DNA of 64,000 bases, from the NCBI GenBank assembly GCA_025766275.1, contig JAFKAC010000009.1:1054001-1118000 (forward strand), given 5' to 3'. The notes under the pieces are model-generated. The model saw only the letters and a list, made by a program, of their open reading frames with translations, had not been told where the DNA came from and did not search any database. The position numbers and the translations under genes are program-made. Positions 1 through 12,482 of this stretch are shown here, one piece after another (the stretch's first letter is position 1; every line of letters begins with the position of its first letter). The stretch is from Lactarius indigo (Eukaryota > Basidiomycota > Agaricomycetes > Russulales > Russulaceae).

Positions 1-633
1 TACTCTAGATCTCTCACTGTAAAAGCACTAATAGGTCATGGTCTTATCTGAATTGCTTTAGGGCCCGTATCAAGTTCTTGGTGCTGCACACACAGACAAT
101 TCCATTGATGGAGGAGATTAGACTTCGCCCTTGGGAGTATCATCGTCCAAGTTGGCGTCCGAGTCGGTGTAATAAACGAGCAATTATTGCTGGCTACGGC
201 ATGTATCTATACTATTTTTGACAGTGTCTCTTAAACACAGTAACAGGCTTGATCTACTCCAGACTCAGGTGTAAACGACCGCGCACTGCGCACTTGGTAG
301 CCAGCGTGAGTCATTACCTACTTTGAAAATGGTATTGGAACGCCCATGGGATGCCAAGATCCGTCGAGGATCAAGCACGTGAACCGAGGACAGAGGCAGT
401 GATACACCTGTCGAAGTTGTTATTGTGGCCCACTAGCACACCACCGGTTATAGCGTACTCTGGCCAGATGCCCCGCGCACGTTCCTTTCCGTCTGAACCA
501 CGCTGTTTAGGAATCGGCAGTGAGAGCACTTGCCCTGAGCCGATCGAAGTCTCCGCGCTTCCACGGTCTGCACGTATAATGAAGGACACCGGAATGGCTG
601 AACCTACTTCGCTCTTCCTCTCTCTCCGCCTGG
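1..633. other. 5' flank without a recognisable gene
   Basis: I see no conserved coding segment here. Short open frames overlap on both strands between about 350 and 680, but none resembles a known family and they exclude each other. A pyrimidine-rich stretch at about 611-630 lies directly before the ATG at 634 and probably belongs to the promoter or 5' UTR of the next gene. Confidence 0.5.
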
Positions 634-2634
634 ATGCAAAACTCACATTATGACAGCGAGCCAACACCATCTGGCAGCACATTTACCCGTGGAAGTACCC
701 TGACTCTCCCTTACCCCTCTCCACGCACCCTCGTGTTATGCTTTGATGGGACCGGCGATCAGTTTGATGCGGATGTACGTCGTGATGCTTTGGTTTCATA
801 TCGCTCGCTGACCAAAGGGACCGCCACCATTCGAAGAACACGAATATTGTACAGTTTTGCTCCACCCTGAAGAAGGACGATAAGAACCAGCAGATGGTTT
901 ACTATCAGGTCCGTCTGAGGCCGTGGCGCCCACGATTTAGCACCATAACGGGCACACAGTAACTGGAAATGTCTTCCTAGTCTGGCGTCGGGACGTGCAC
1001 CGTCCCCGAAGTCGTGACGCCAATTAGAGCGACCTTCCAAAAGCTCCTCAACATGGCCATCGCAAATCACCTTGACGCACACATAATGGGGACGTCATAC
1101 TGACTGATGCGTATAAGTGTGCTTTGAACTCACCGGCTACTTTATGCAGGTGGTTACGAATTCCTGATGGAAAACTGTACGTCCACCAAACAATACTCCC
1201 ACAGAAAAACGGGATTCACATGCTGCCACCAGATCGTAGCAACGATAAGATATGCATCTTTGGTTTCTCACGCGGCGCATATACCGCACGAGCGTTGGCG
1301 GGCATGATCCACAAGGTCTGCACCTGTCAACACGAAGCCTTTAATAGTATGGCTCTGAGCTTAGGCTGACGCGCTGCCAGGTCGGTCTACTTCCGGCAGG
1401 GAACAGCCAGCAAGTTCCCTTTGCGTATCAGATGTACACACAAGACGACGAAGAGGGGTGGAAACAAAGCAGGAAGTTCAAGGAAGCCTTTTCAATAGAT
1501 GTGGCAGTGGAATTTCTTGGCGTCTGGTACCTGTTTCAGCCCCGTTTGCCGTTTGCCGTCTTAACACACGATACTGTGCGACGTAGGGACACAGTTTGCT
1601 CGGTCGGCTTTATCCCTCGCGACCTCCCATTCACAGCGTCCAATACTGCCGTTCGCTATTTCCGCCATGCCCTTGCATTGGATGAGCGGCGGGCGACATT
1701 TCAGGTGAATCATTGGCACCGAAGACTCAGATACAACCACGACAATGAAGAGCGCCCGCAGACCGATGTTCGCGAAGTTTGGTTTGCTGGTTGTCATGCC
1801 GGTTTCGTCTTTTGTCATTTTTATGACTTGACTCACTCTCTAACGTCGTGTATACGCAGACGTCGGGGGAGGTTCGGTCCCAAATGAGACAGAGAACAGC
1901 CTCGCTAGAATCTCATTACGTTGGATGGTCCTTGAGTGTTTCCGTACGGGAACCGGAATTCGGTTTCGCAAAGGGTCCCTTAAAAGGATTGGCATGGACC
2001 AGGATACGCTTGAATCGTTCACCGGTGGACGATTTATCATTGAACGCGTGCGCTCTCAGATGTTAGCATCCGAAGATACCTTCACCTCAGCTACGCACCC
2101 CGGGCCTGCGTCTGCAACAGAACAAGCGAGAGGGGAAGCATTTCAAGACGACGACCTCAAGGGAATCGACATCGAACAAGAGTCGCTCAATTCTATAGGT
2201 AAAACGTCAGGATTGTCCATCAGGATTAAAGAACTGTCACCTCCGACTGGAGCTCTCACGTTCAAACCAGAGCAAGAGCGGAAGGACGCGCTCAGCCCAA
2301 TATACGATCAATTGGATATATGGAGGGCCTGGTGGCTCCCCGAGATCATACCGCTACGACATCGGCTGCAGAGTCTGGAGAGAACTGTGCATGACCACTA
2401 TTGGTCGTACGTATCTTATCTATACCCCCTTGGCAGAATCAGTCACATCGACATTGTTATAGAGTGAACATCGGTCGTCCGCGTAGAATCTTGAAACCAG
2501 CTCGCGAGGGCGAAAAAGTTTTGGTGCATCGTTCTGTAGACCTTAGGATGAGGGCTGCGGAGTCAGAGTTGGGGGGTAGGAAGTATAAACCCAGGGCTGA
2601 GTTTAATCCACTGGAAATTGAGTGGGTCGATTGA
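634..2634 (+). CDS. DUF2235 alpha/beta-hydrolase (T6SS Tle1-like phospholipase fold)
   Basis: The gene predicts a soluble protein of about 503 residues of the DUF2235 family, an alpha/beta-hydrolase group related to bacterial Tle1 phospholipases; its fungal substrate is not known. Nine exons restore the family: 634-774, 837-908, 981-1089, 1150-1176, 1233-1315, 1381-1526, 1587-1801, 1860-2406, 2463-2634. Motifs in order are LVLCFDGTGDQFDAD, NTNIVQF, SGVGTCT, the nucleophile elbow ICIFGFSRGAYTARAL (GxSxG, Ser), FLGVWDTV, and WFAGCHADVGGGS with the predicted acid/His region. The C-terminal HRSVDLRM and YKPRAEF are also family-like. One join is irregular: to keep frame, the third intron must begin with GG at 1090 instead of GT, or the GGGG run at 1088-1091 has one base too many. 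All other introns are GT-AG. Family assignment is firm; activity is inferred. Confidence 0.85.
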
Positions 2635-2710
2635 CTGACCCCTAAATACTCCGAGTGCCCCTACCGATTATATAAATCAGAGGATGGTGGGTCGCGCTGA
2701 ACTGTACTAC

Positions 2711-2745
2711 GGCGGGTTTGTGCTGACGTCAGCACCCCACCCGCC
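2711..2745. promoter_or_regulatory. Nested palindrome with a CRE (TGACGTCA) core
   Basis: GTGCTGACGTCAGCAC (2720-2735) is a perfect 16-bp palindrome centred on the ATF/CREB-type site TGACGTCA. It is flanked by an outer inverted pair, GGCGGG (2711-2716) and CCCGCC (2740-2745). It lies about 65 bp upstream of the U6-like RNA and just after a TATA-like TATATAAA (2669-2676). It may be a bZIP binding site; which gene it serves is unclear. Confidence 0.4.
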
Positions 2746-2800
2746 ATCCAAACAAAATCCAAAGTTCCTTACGGGCCTACGGGGGAGTTCCAGTTACAAT

Positions 2801-2825
2801 TGCTCCCTTCGGGGATGCATACGAA

Positions 2826-2856
<31 letters not shown>

Positions 2857-2921
2857 GGCCCCTGCACAAGGATGACACGCTGTTTCAGAGTGGTAGACCT
2901 ACGGGTCTCAATATTTATTTT
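2801..2921 (+). ncRNA. U6 spliceosomal snRNA (U6-like, possibly divergent)
   Basis: U6 RNA is the catalytic snRNA of the spliceosome. The core from about 2826 to 2880 matches U6: AAAATTGGAACGATACAG runs into the invariant ACAGAGA box, followed by the AGC triad and the internal stem-loop sequence ending GATGACACGC. A 5' hairpin (CTCCC-TTCG-GGGA) precedes it, as in fungal U6. After the core there is a small hairpin AGACC-TACG-GGTCT (2895-2908) and then T runs at 2918-2921 and 2936-2940 that could end Pol III transcription. Oddities: CGCAAGG of typical U6 reads CACAAGG, extra A residues follow CATAC, and no TATA lies about 30 bp upstream of the expected start; the nearest TATATAAA is near 2669. 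It may therefore be a divergent functional gene or a pseudogene. Both ends are approximate. Confidence 0.75.
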
Positions 2922-2941
2922 CATTCTATTTTCAATTTTTC

Positions 2942-5900
2942 ATTCTCTGTTCGTCCAAACGCCCTTTTGATGACTACCACGACCCCGTTCTCCTCGTCTC
3001 AGTGCTTAGTAAATGGTATTTGCTCCTAAGACCGCAGGCGTCGAATCAGGCCTCGTCAGCCATTTCAAGCAAGATTTCAAGCTTCCAAAATAGAATTGCA
3101 GTACCAGTCTTTCTGGGGGCTGGTCTTGTCCATAATGATTCCGTAATGCTTTGGTGTCCCTATTCTGCCCTCAAGCTCCCATTTCAGATGGTCTGAGGGA
3201 CCTAATGAGGCCAGATGTAGGACCAGTGCCAATGTAATATATCATTGACGCTGAGAACTTGTTGCTCTCTGCTACTGCAGCCATGATAAGGATTATATAA
3301 AAAGAACTAACAATAACGTTCAATGAACCCTAGCCCTTGCCTACTCTGCGTTTTGTCTAACTTGGGGGTTATTGGCCATTCGCCGTAGCCCACTATAGAG
3401 GCTCATATCGTCTACTACCCCCCCTTCTCCCCCCCCAAACGCCGACTTCGCTGCATCTGGGCCAATGGATCCAAGGTCCCATCATCTTCGTCTGTTCTTC
3501 GCCATTCAGTCTCGTACTGGCACAGCCATAAGGGACGTCAAGTGTGTCGGCGTCATAGGTTGCACACCTCAGGACCCCTTCCTCCCCCCTCTTATCTCCC
3601 TGTGCCTTTTCTCCACATCATACATTCAAGTTTCTGGACCGTCTTGAAAGTCCCAGGTGTCATTTCCACAATGGTGTCTCCGGCATTTCCTCTGATACCC
3701 CGTGCTTCCGCTATATCCCGGTCTTGATGGTTCTTTCGCTCCACATGCCAGTGTCGTTCTTGCCCTTTGCGAATCCGCCGTGCACCATAGGAGCAATTCA
3801 TTTTCGTATCGTATCGCTTTGTTCTGTCGCTTCACGTTGGGCACCATTCCCTATTTCGAGTTCGGTAGGTCGGCCCCTCTCGAGACCATTCACTCAAAAC
3901 GGAAGAACAGGTAAAGAGCAAGTACCTCTTTCCATTTGTTTCCATTTCAAGCCTGCGGACATGGAGCGTTAGGGAAGCAAGAAGAAGTAACGGATTCAAA
4001 TGAAACCGATCGAACGGTAAAGAGACCATTTTGAGCTGCTGCATAGTCAAGCGAACACAGTAGACGAGTTTTTCTCGCGTTCACACGAAGACAGGCATCT
4101 CGGTTTCCGCGCTTCTACAGGATGAGCTTCGATACGGGCACCCGATCGCCGCAATATCATCGTTCGTCCCAGGATTTTACGGCAATCCATGACGATTGAA
4201 AACGGCAGGGCAATTGTCTTTTTTGAAGGGGACTGTTTCATCTAGCCAGGATTGGGGTGGTGGATATGACCAAGCAAAAAAGACGAGCGCTTTTCCCCTC
4301 TGCCTCGAGTTGCGCCATTCTGTTCTTAGGGTGATCCGAGGATCTCCCGTTTCTTTTGGAGAGTTTGGTTAGCAGAAACACAGAACGGAGTTCTTTACGG
4401 TAGCATTTTTCTCTCAGCGTAACACTTGGCAAATAGATAACCCGGTTCTATGATGACCCTTGAAACGGGGCAGTGTATCTGCGCAAGGTCCGTTAGCCTC
4501 GATTCTGGCTCGGTCCCGGTCCGCAGGCACTTGGGCGAGAGGATTGCGCCGCAGCAGAATGTTCTGAGACCGTTCGGACCCACGTCCGAAGGGCGGGCGC
4601 TCCATCACGGGATGAAAGAGGAGACGGGAAAATAGGTTCATATTCTCAGGTTTCAATGGTGTGGTGTCGGGTATTCCCGATGCGAACTCTGTAGGTTTCC
4701 GTATCGGTGGGTTACTGTAGTCAGCGAGTCAGTGAAATGGACTTGAATAGGCCAGGGTGCATTGAAGGGGCTAGCGAAGTCGAGAAGCGGCTGGGAACAT
4801 CAAAGTGTGCCCACGTAGTGGTGGTGCGTTCTTGTTTTTTTAAGATTAATTTGTAATCCGGGATGCAAGTTCGAGACTAAGACGGGCCACAATTGTGAGA
4901 AGTGTAGATGCGCGATGCCCGCTATAGTGTATAGATGTGGCGCCCGTTCGTTCGTTCTGGAAGGTCCCAGGCACAAAACTAATTTCTGTGTGTCCCGTCC
5001 TCCACGAGATTGAGCCAGTACCGTAGTAGCCTTCTGGCACTCGAGGTTGAGGAGGGGAGGTGGCACAGAGGTTCCGACCGCCCAGGAACAAGTGTCATGG
5101 GGAAGGAAAATAAAGAGAGATAAATGGGAGCCACTCCGCAAAATGATAGAACGCCCGCAGCCAAGCCTGCAGCGGCGCAGCCAAGAGAAAAAGCCAGTAC
5201 GAAACCTCCAAACTACGTACCCCATCACCAAGTACAGTACCACGTGCGGCGTAGTACTTCGCGACTTGCTTCGTTCGAAGTAACAACCGGAGGATATGCA
5301 TTTATAACCGGGAAACCCTTGGGGAAACCCGCGGGCCCGCGCGGCTGCGCACCAAGCGAGATGAAAAACGGGCCGTCCCTCGTTCCTGCACATGAGATCG
5401 TAAGAGTCGTCGGCTCTGCTACTGCACTATCCCCGCAGATAGCCTGTAACCTGGAGGCTCAGGCTCAGATCGCGCAAACAGAGGTGCTAAGCTGTTTGTT
5501 ACGTAATAGACATTGCAATCTCGTACCAGAGCCTCTGTTTCGGCGGTTTACCGTACGGTTCGGGGAAATCTCGTGCATTCGAGAATCGCATCTTTGTCTT
5601 AGTTATATGGGGTCAAAACATGATTGCAGAATCGACAAAAACGAGGAACAGTAGCGCCATTTTCCATGAGTTGGGTGGGACCCGATTCACCTCATAGAGG
5701 ATTCTGATGATGATGATAGAGATAATGGAACCGACAGTGATTTCGTCCATCAGAATGTTCGCTGCTGGCAACACGTCGCTCGCAGCTTCCGCATGTTATT
5801 TTCCAAGCGTGCCTGACAGCCTCTGCTGCCAGTGAGTGATGTGTTGACAGGTATGCGCTCTTTTTGCCTCGCTCCAAAATCCGAGTGAACCAGATCGTCG

Positions 5901-8701
5901 AATGCTATGCTCGAACCAGAACGAACGTACGTGACGATTTCGTTGGCATACATTCTTTTTTCCGACGCACGTTGCAGATTAACCTGTCGTGCTGTTCTAT
6001 AGAGAAAGAATGTGTGGTTGACAGATAGGACTAAGCCGGGTTGTATGTGTCCAAAGGCAAAAAGGGTATGAGCAAGTGTTCCTTCTGAATTCAGGATGTC
6101 TACAGAGTGAGTAATCGGGTGTGGTATGGTCAAGGTTGTACGTTAGACCTTTGGTCGTTAGATAGAACATGTCTCTTTCGATGGACGTAACGGCGGAACA
6201 AAGAACACAAAACGAAAACAAAGTCTGATACCGCATCGCATCTTGCACGGGCACAGCATACCGATAACTTAATTTACCACTGTGGTGGGTCACAAGCGCG
6301 CGATAACATTAAATTTGGTTCATTCGAAAAGAATCGAGCGAGGCTATACTCAAAAACCAATGTGTATATATTGGCGAACTGCAAGCTCCCACTTGTACGG
6401 GTCGTCCTTAGCTATTTTGTTTATCCGTCTGGGTACCCCTGGCTTCCTCGGAAGGTCCCGCTGCAGAAAGACATGAACGGCCCCATTTACAGAAACGCCG
6501 TCGGTGAGCAATTTCACTGGAGCCAGAGAGAGCTTGATAGCGAGAGAGCAGACGACGGCCGAAAGGAGCGATCGTCGATACCGACAGGGGCTAATTCTGT
6601 CTATTCTTCCTCGTGCGCAGGGCGCCGCACTGTGGGATGTGTGGCGTGGTGGTAACAATGGGCTGAAGGGGAAGCTGTATGCAGCCCGCAAGCATATGTC
6701 TATATTTAGATAGAGTTGGGCAGCGGGGCAAGATAAGGTGTCCAGGAAACCTCATCACATGCTGCTGAGGCAGCTCCTAGGAATCCAAATTTCCTGCATT
6801 GTGTACAACTCCGACCTCCACTACAGGTTGGCGAACTGTGGCACCTGGCATATAAAGGTCCATTTAAGTCATCAGGTGGCGGAGAAGGGAAGCGCATCTG
6901 TCTATGATGATGACAGCCCCCTCCATCAGGCCTGGCAGCGCGATGGTCGGAACTGGGTTGTGATACCAAAGTTGCCTTGGCGCCATCGAAATGGGTACCA
7001 GTAACCCTCCCAGAGGACCCGACGTAACGTTCCAGAGTGTTCGAGACCCTCAAGTTCGCACAATGCCGGGCAAAAGAGTAAAACGAGCTAGATGGGGATG
7101 CTGGTACTGGACGGGCTATGTACGTTCAGGACTGGCGGGATACGCCCACACGAATAAGGGCGAAGCTATCTGAAGTATCGGCCAGAAGATAGGAACCAGG
7201 AGGTCGTCGTTTTCGCAATGAATGAGTCGTTTGCTGTTTCATGTACAGCTGTATCAGTACATAGAGGGGCGGAGGGAGCAAAGTTGGGGGTGTGGGTATG
7301 CAAGGTGTGTCTGTTTGGCGCTTCTGACCGGTCCCGTCAATGATTGCCGGGGCCGAAAACAACGAACGAACCTTATAAACCAAGGAAAGTCAATGGAACG
7401 TGATGTACGATAAGACTACACCAGATGGGATCACCGTCGGTCGTTGCGTTGCCTTCTGCCGTCGAGGGTGTGGAGGTACAAACGACGCAGGGAGGGATTG
7501 CGCAATCTCTTGCAATGCTCAGATAGAGTCTTGGCATCTTCTAGCCCGCCTCGAGCCCGCCTCGAGCCAGGATTACCGATTAAGTTCTTGAGGTAGATAG
7601 GCCAGTGGAGGCGGCGCCGCCAGTGCCTGTTAGGGTCGATTGCATCAACCAGTTGCATCACGTCGTGTGACGGGCCCCATTCCCCGAACAGCGAACGGCT
7701 GTGCATTGAGTGGCCACCTATTGTCAATATCGAGTTCCGCCGCCGCGCATAGCGCGACGCGGCTATAGCATCACCACTTGAGTCGCCCGACGATCTAGGC
7801 CAACTGGCCATGCAGTCGGAACGACCACTGGGTCAAGTCACGAGGGGCAAGACGGCAAGAGCCGGGTTTGGTAAGCCCAAGGATCCGAAAGGTCAGCAGG
7901 GGCAGTGCCGTGATCGTCAAGGTGAACTGAACGGGTCATAAGGAAATTGGGGGGTCGGATGGAGCCAAGTCCATGCGGGGCTGGACTACGGGGGTTACGG
8001 GATGAGAAGTCGGGGTAAGAGGGCCCGGAGGTAGAGAGTCGCTGGGAGTGTCGAGCGTGTGATTTATGGGTGAGTAAACCATGCCGGCATTGCTACCAAT
8101 TGACAAACCCACGACGGGGTGTTCTTATGTTTGATTCTACTCTCCATGCTTTCGTTCTTCATGCAGTTTCATGCAAGCTCCATGGCCCACTTTCTTAAAT
8201 TGGAATGCAAACGGGGCCGAAACCTCCGATTGCAGCCGTCGCTTGGTTGTCAAAGATTTTTAAGGACGGCATAGCAAGATCTGGGGTTCTCGTTCTGAAC
8301 CTATGGAGCCAGATTGTCGGATGAGGAGCGATAAGGGTTGCGAGATCCAAGATCACGAGGCAGTGTGCCCGTTTCTCCTTCTCCTCTGAGCTCTCCCACT
8401 CTTAGCAGGTCTGGGAAAAACGATTAATTACGTCCCAGGGCAGGGGCAGGGAAGTTGATGGAGAGACGAAAAGTGAGGGTCAGAGAAGGGACACGTTAAC
8501 GAAGAACGTGGGGTCAGCAGTTGCGATCGAAAGAATATTTTATCTGAATAAGAATGGAATATATATATGTGATAAGGGAGCGGTCGCAATCTCAGATGTA
8601 AGCTGGTGGCCAAGCGGCACTCACCTCCTTCTTAACACGAAGCCTTTTCTTTCCCACAACACCACTACAACCACGACTCCCTCTTCTCCCCCCGCATACC
8701 A
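2942..8701. other. Gene-poor 5.7 kb interval
   Basis: I find no conserved protein, tRNA or snRNA in this interval. The longest frames (4800-5393 minus, 5124-5654 plus, 7431-7811 minus) overlap others, lack recognisable motifs and have ordinary composition. Low-complexity C runs occur at 3418-3436, an 11-bp tandem duplication of GCCCGCCTCGA near 7543-7567, and TATA-rich DNA near 8555-8570. It could hold a lineage-specific gene, a lncRNA or decayed transposon DNA. Confidence 0.4.
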
Positions 8702-11700
8702 ATGACCCCCGCGTCCATTCCCTGTACCTCTTCAGAAGATAACTTCATTCACGGTCTCGACTATCCCCCAGACTTTTTATCTTCTCTCCCTGTACTTCTT
8801 CCCCGTCCTGCGCCGCATACACCCATCCGCGCACTTTCTGCGTCCCAGTTCGCATCCCTTCATCATGCTGCTACTGCCTCACACGCACCGGATCATGTCC
8901 TGTTCCCCTTCCTTCATGGCCTCGAGGGTGAAAACGAGCAACAGAAGGCCTTTTTCTCTGTCACTTCTGACACCACCGTAATCCCACCTCGTTTCCGTGG
9001 ACTCATTTGGGTCGCTTGTGAAGACGACGATACCCCTTCTAGTGAAGATGGTGACGACTCGGACGCCGTCGCTAGCGACGACTCTGATGATGAGCATGGT
9101 AGTGATGGAGAAGACGTTGGTCATTCCTTCGAGCTGGACATTGACATGGACATAGATACCGAACTCGACCTCGATCAGACCCACAAGCAAGGGCCGCTAA
9201 GCTCCCCGCATTCTCCTTCACCCTCCAGCCCCTCACCTAAACTCACCGACCTCACCTGCGACACCTCAGACCTAGACACTGCACCCCATATGCATCCTGT
9301 ACAATGCCGTGCACCACGCATATATACCAATACGACAACAGCTCGCGACCGCAGTGCCTCGGTCTCTTCTAGCTCAGTCCTCGTCTTCTCGATCCCTTCA
9401 TGTTCCCTCGCCATCCACTCCAGCGACTTCTCTCGACTCGCCTACTCCATCATGTATGCCTCTTGGACCTCCCTCCCCCGAACCTCGACCTCGAACTGCT
9501 CCTCTCATTGTCTCTGGCTTCAAGCTCCGGGAGCTTTTACATTTCAACGCAGAAGGGAACGCGGAGTTCATCCCTCTACGCGTCCCTGATGGCATTTCGC
9601 TGCGCAATTTTGATATCCAAGTGGTATGTGTTCCCCCCAAGTTAGTTTCGCCATGCCCTTGTTCCCATGTCATTCATTTCCGTTGTTTCCAATCCAATCC
9701 TTATCCTGCTCTTGATTTATCGTCGGGTTCTATATGGGCGCCTGCGTTACCCCGAACTGTCAGATGATCACTGCGGGGAAGTGCTTGTTGTTTCAGAGCC
9801 ATCGTTGACATGCATTTGCATGATGGCAAACCCAATTTGGGCGGTCATTCATTCCGCGCGCCATTTACCAATTGGGCACCAAGAATGCGCTCCACTTGAC
9901 CCCTGACCTTGGGCGACGATCGGTTTAGTGTTTCCGGTGGAGCGGCTTACTCTTCCCTTTTCCCCTCAACCCAATTTCGTTTTCCAATTTCTAAATTTGT
10001 TCCTTGCCAACTCCTTTCCGCTTTTACTCACTTCAGTCGTAGCCAATCTATGCAACGCTTTCGGACATTGTCGTCTATTCCCGCCGAGGCGCAACACGGG
10101 CTGCCTTTGCCTGTCGCAGAGAAGTTCAAACAAGCTATCGAAGCCCGCGCTGGTTCTCGAATTCCATATAACGTCTTCGTACTCGATGCTACTCCCGCGG
10201 AGTTACGTGGCAGGCTCAAGCATCTCCTAGTCGGACCCAATACCATCAACTTCGCACAGCGCGAGAAAGATGAGATGCGAGAGCTAACACGAGCTAGTGA
10301 GATTCTCACTGTCCCGTCCCCTGGTCAAGAAGGGGACAAGTCGCAGGACATCCATTCATGGATACCTGGCTTGGGCCAAGTTTTCCTCGGAAACGTCAAC
10401 GATGTCCCGTTCTATACTGGCAACCCTTCTGACCCTCCTCTCCGAGGCATCGATCTACTTGACAGCACCGGAAACTCGCCGGCAGACGGGATGGGTTACG
10501 ACATCTGTATCGAGTGTCGACTTCGGGCACCACGGCCTACCCTAGGCTTTCTCCTTAGTGCCCAGGAACACTTGATGGAACTCGAGCGGCGATGGCAGGC
10601 GACTGGCGCGAAAGGGCCACGGCCGCCGCCCAATGCCGCGGCCATCGTCTATCTCGCGTTCCCTTTGGTGCCTGCCGTCGACGAGATGACTTTGTTCCTC
10701 GAATTTTTAGAAAAGTTGTTGAAGCCTAATTTACAGCGCAGGCTGGGCCGGCCTGCAAAGATCCTGATTTGGAGCTCGGATGGATACACTGAAAGTAGCG
10801 TGCTTGCTCTCTCGTTGATCATGGCCTTGCGTGGAATGACGCTCCCCGAGGCTTATCTCGAGCTTCAGGTAAGTCTGCGAAAGCAAGTACGGCTTTATTA
10901 GGGATTGAGCATTTATGGATCAGGTCGCAAAACAACGCAGTTTCTTTGTTTACGAAGCCGACGTTCGATTGTTAAAATCCATCGAGGGTAGACTGTCGCG
11001 TGATCGCCATGCAAAAGTGCCTTCCCCTCGTCGTTACCTCTCTGGACCCGCTCGGACCAAATCCCCCGATTCCGACATCAACTCCAGTGCAATGTCCGCA
11101 TCCTACGAAGAATCGGGCAGCGCCCCCATATCGTCAATGCGACGGCCTCGTGCAAGCACAAGTCCACATTTACCATCACTTGTTGATGACCATCAGGTCT
11201 GGTTTGATGATCCTCGTTTCGATGGGAGTTTTCCAAGTCGTGTCTTACCATTCCTATACCTCGGAAACTTGTGTGTACCATTACCACATTCACGCGTCAT
11301 GCCACTTACACGGTAACAGAAATCACGCGTCAAATGCTTATATGCTTCACGCCCTCGGCATCACGCACGTAGTCTCGGTTGGAGAGTGTGCACTCATTCC
11401 TCCTCCCAGCGAGTGCCCTACTGGAATGGCTGCGACGCAGGGTACGACAAAACAGTCGAGTGCTGTCGGAACGGGTTCGTCGTCTGAACGGCGGGGCAGC
11501 CTATACATCGAGGAACGCGAAGGCCGCATAAAGGTTCTCGATATCAAAGGGGTATGCGACGACGGCATCGACACACTCGAGCCCCAGCTGGCTCCGATCT
11601 GTCAGTGGATCGACCGGGCGCGCGAACAAGGCGGAAAAGTACTCGTGCATTGTCGGGTAGGCGTATCGCGCAGCGCGACCGTCACAATCGCATACGTCAT

Positions 11701-11941
11701 GAAACACCTCGGAATCTCCCTCGTGGAGGCCTACCTCATCGTACGCTCGCGCCGTCTGAGCGTACTAATTCAGCCGAACATGCGCCTAATGTATAATCTT
11801 TGTGGTTGGGAGGTGAAGCTCGCGGCCGAGCGTGCGGCGGGCGACACGGAACGCCTGCGAACCGAACTAGCTCGTGGCGTCAATTGGCCCTACCTTGCAC
11901 GCGAGGTGCACCTCCTCAATGAGAAATACCTGCATATGTGA
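8702..11941 (+). CDS. Pps1-like dual-specificity protein phosphatase
   Basis: The protein is a large fungal dual-specificity phosphatase of the Pps1 type, which dephosphorylates Tyr and Ser/Thr and in yeast acts in cell-cycle control. Exon 1 (8702-9298) contains the conserved PDHVLFPFLHGLEGEN segment and an acidic Asp/Glu/Ser tract. Exon 2 (9342-9623) carries LIVSGFKLRELLHF and the segment before NFDIQV. A long exon ends at 10868, then 10924-11270 (VLPFLYLGNL) and 11320-11941. The C-terminal domain has the DSP signature HCRVGVSRSA with the catalytic Cys codon at 11651-11653, followed by AYVMKHLGISLVEA and the terminal coiled stretch ending LLNEKYLHM. The start at 8702 follows a pyrimidine-rich leader. 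The join between 9623 and the exon beginning around 10037-10043 is unresolved: one intron would be about 410 nt, long for this genome, and phase does not match. A missed small exon or one inserted base would explain it. Confidence 0.85.
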
Positions 11942-12482
11942 GGAGTCCAGAAATCCACGCGGATAATCTCCTTTCCCCTCCCTCTTCTTCCCCTCCCGCC
12001 ACCCATCCTCTACTTATGTTTCTGTGTCCGGTTCCTTTGTCTCGACCCCCGTCCCCGATATGTGTACCATGCGTTTAGTATTCCAGTCGCTACCTATCTC
12101 CTCTTCCACACCCCTGCATTCGCATTGCCCAAAAATTCTCCCATCCCTACCCCTCGTCTCAATACTCTCACAGCCACTCATGAGCATAATCACCCATCCC
12201 CTACTTTGGCCAGTCTCATACCGACCCCTCCCCTCTCCATGTATGACGATGATGACGACGACTACTCCCGTGTTGTACGTCTAGTGTATACTTTTTGTTA
12301 CAGTATCAGCTGTACAGCATTTGTGATTACGCGTCGTAGTTCGATAAGTGGCTACTCGCACTGAAAATCTCGAATTTAATAAGCCAATTCTTCGAATTGG
12401 ATAGTGTCAGTAGATGCGAGTTGCCGCCGTTCGCAACAGCGTCATTCATAGCCACTATCACACTCAGATCCGTGTCAAAACG
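11942..12482. other. Intergenic, no gene seen
   Basis: This is the presumed 3' region of the phosphatase and 5' region of the next gene. It is pyrimidine-rich up to about 12,240. A perfect hairpin CCAATTC-TTC-GAATTGG spans 12384-12400; it is too short and T-poor to be called a terminator. No coding signal is seen. Confidence 0.4.

Noticed and set aside
3290..3310. TATATAAAAAG as promoter of a gene near 3.3 kb
   Set aside because: No coding sequence or RNA gene follows it.
4800..5654. Overlapping open frames of 197 (minus) and 176 codons (plus)
   Set aside because: They exclude each other, have no recognisable motif, and neither has a convincing context; length is within chance for this composition.
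12384..12400. Perfect 7-bp hairpin as terminator
   Set aside because: No T run follows and Pol II genes do not end this way; probably chance.
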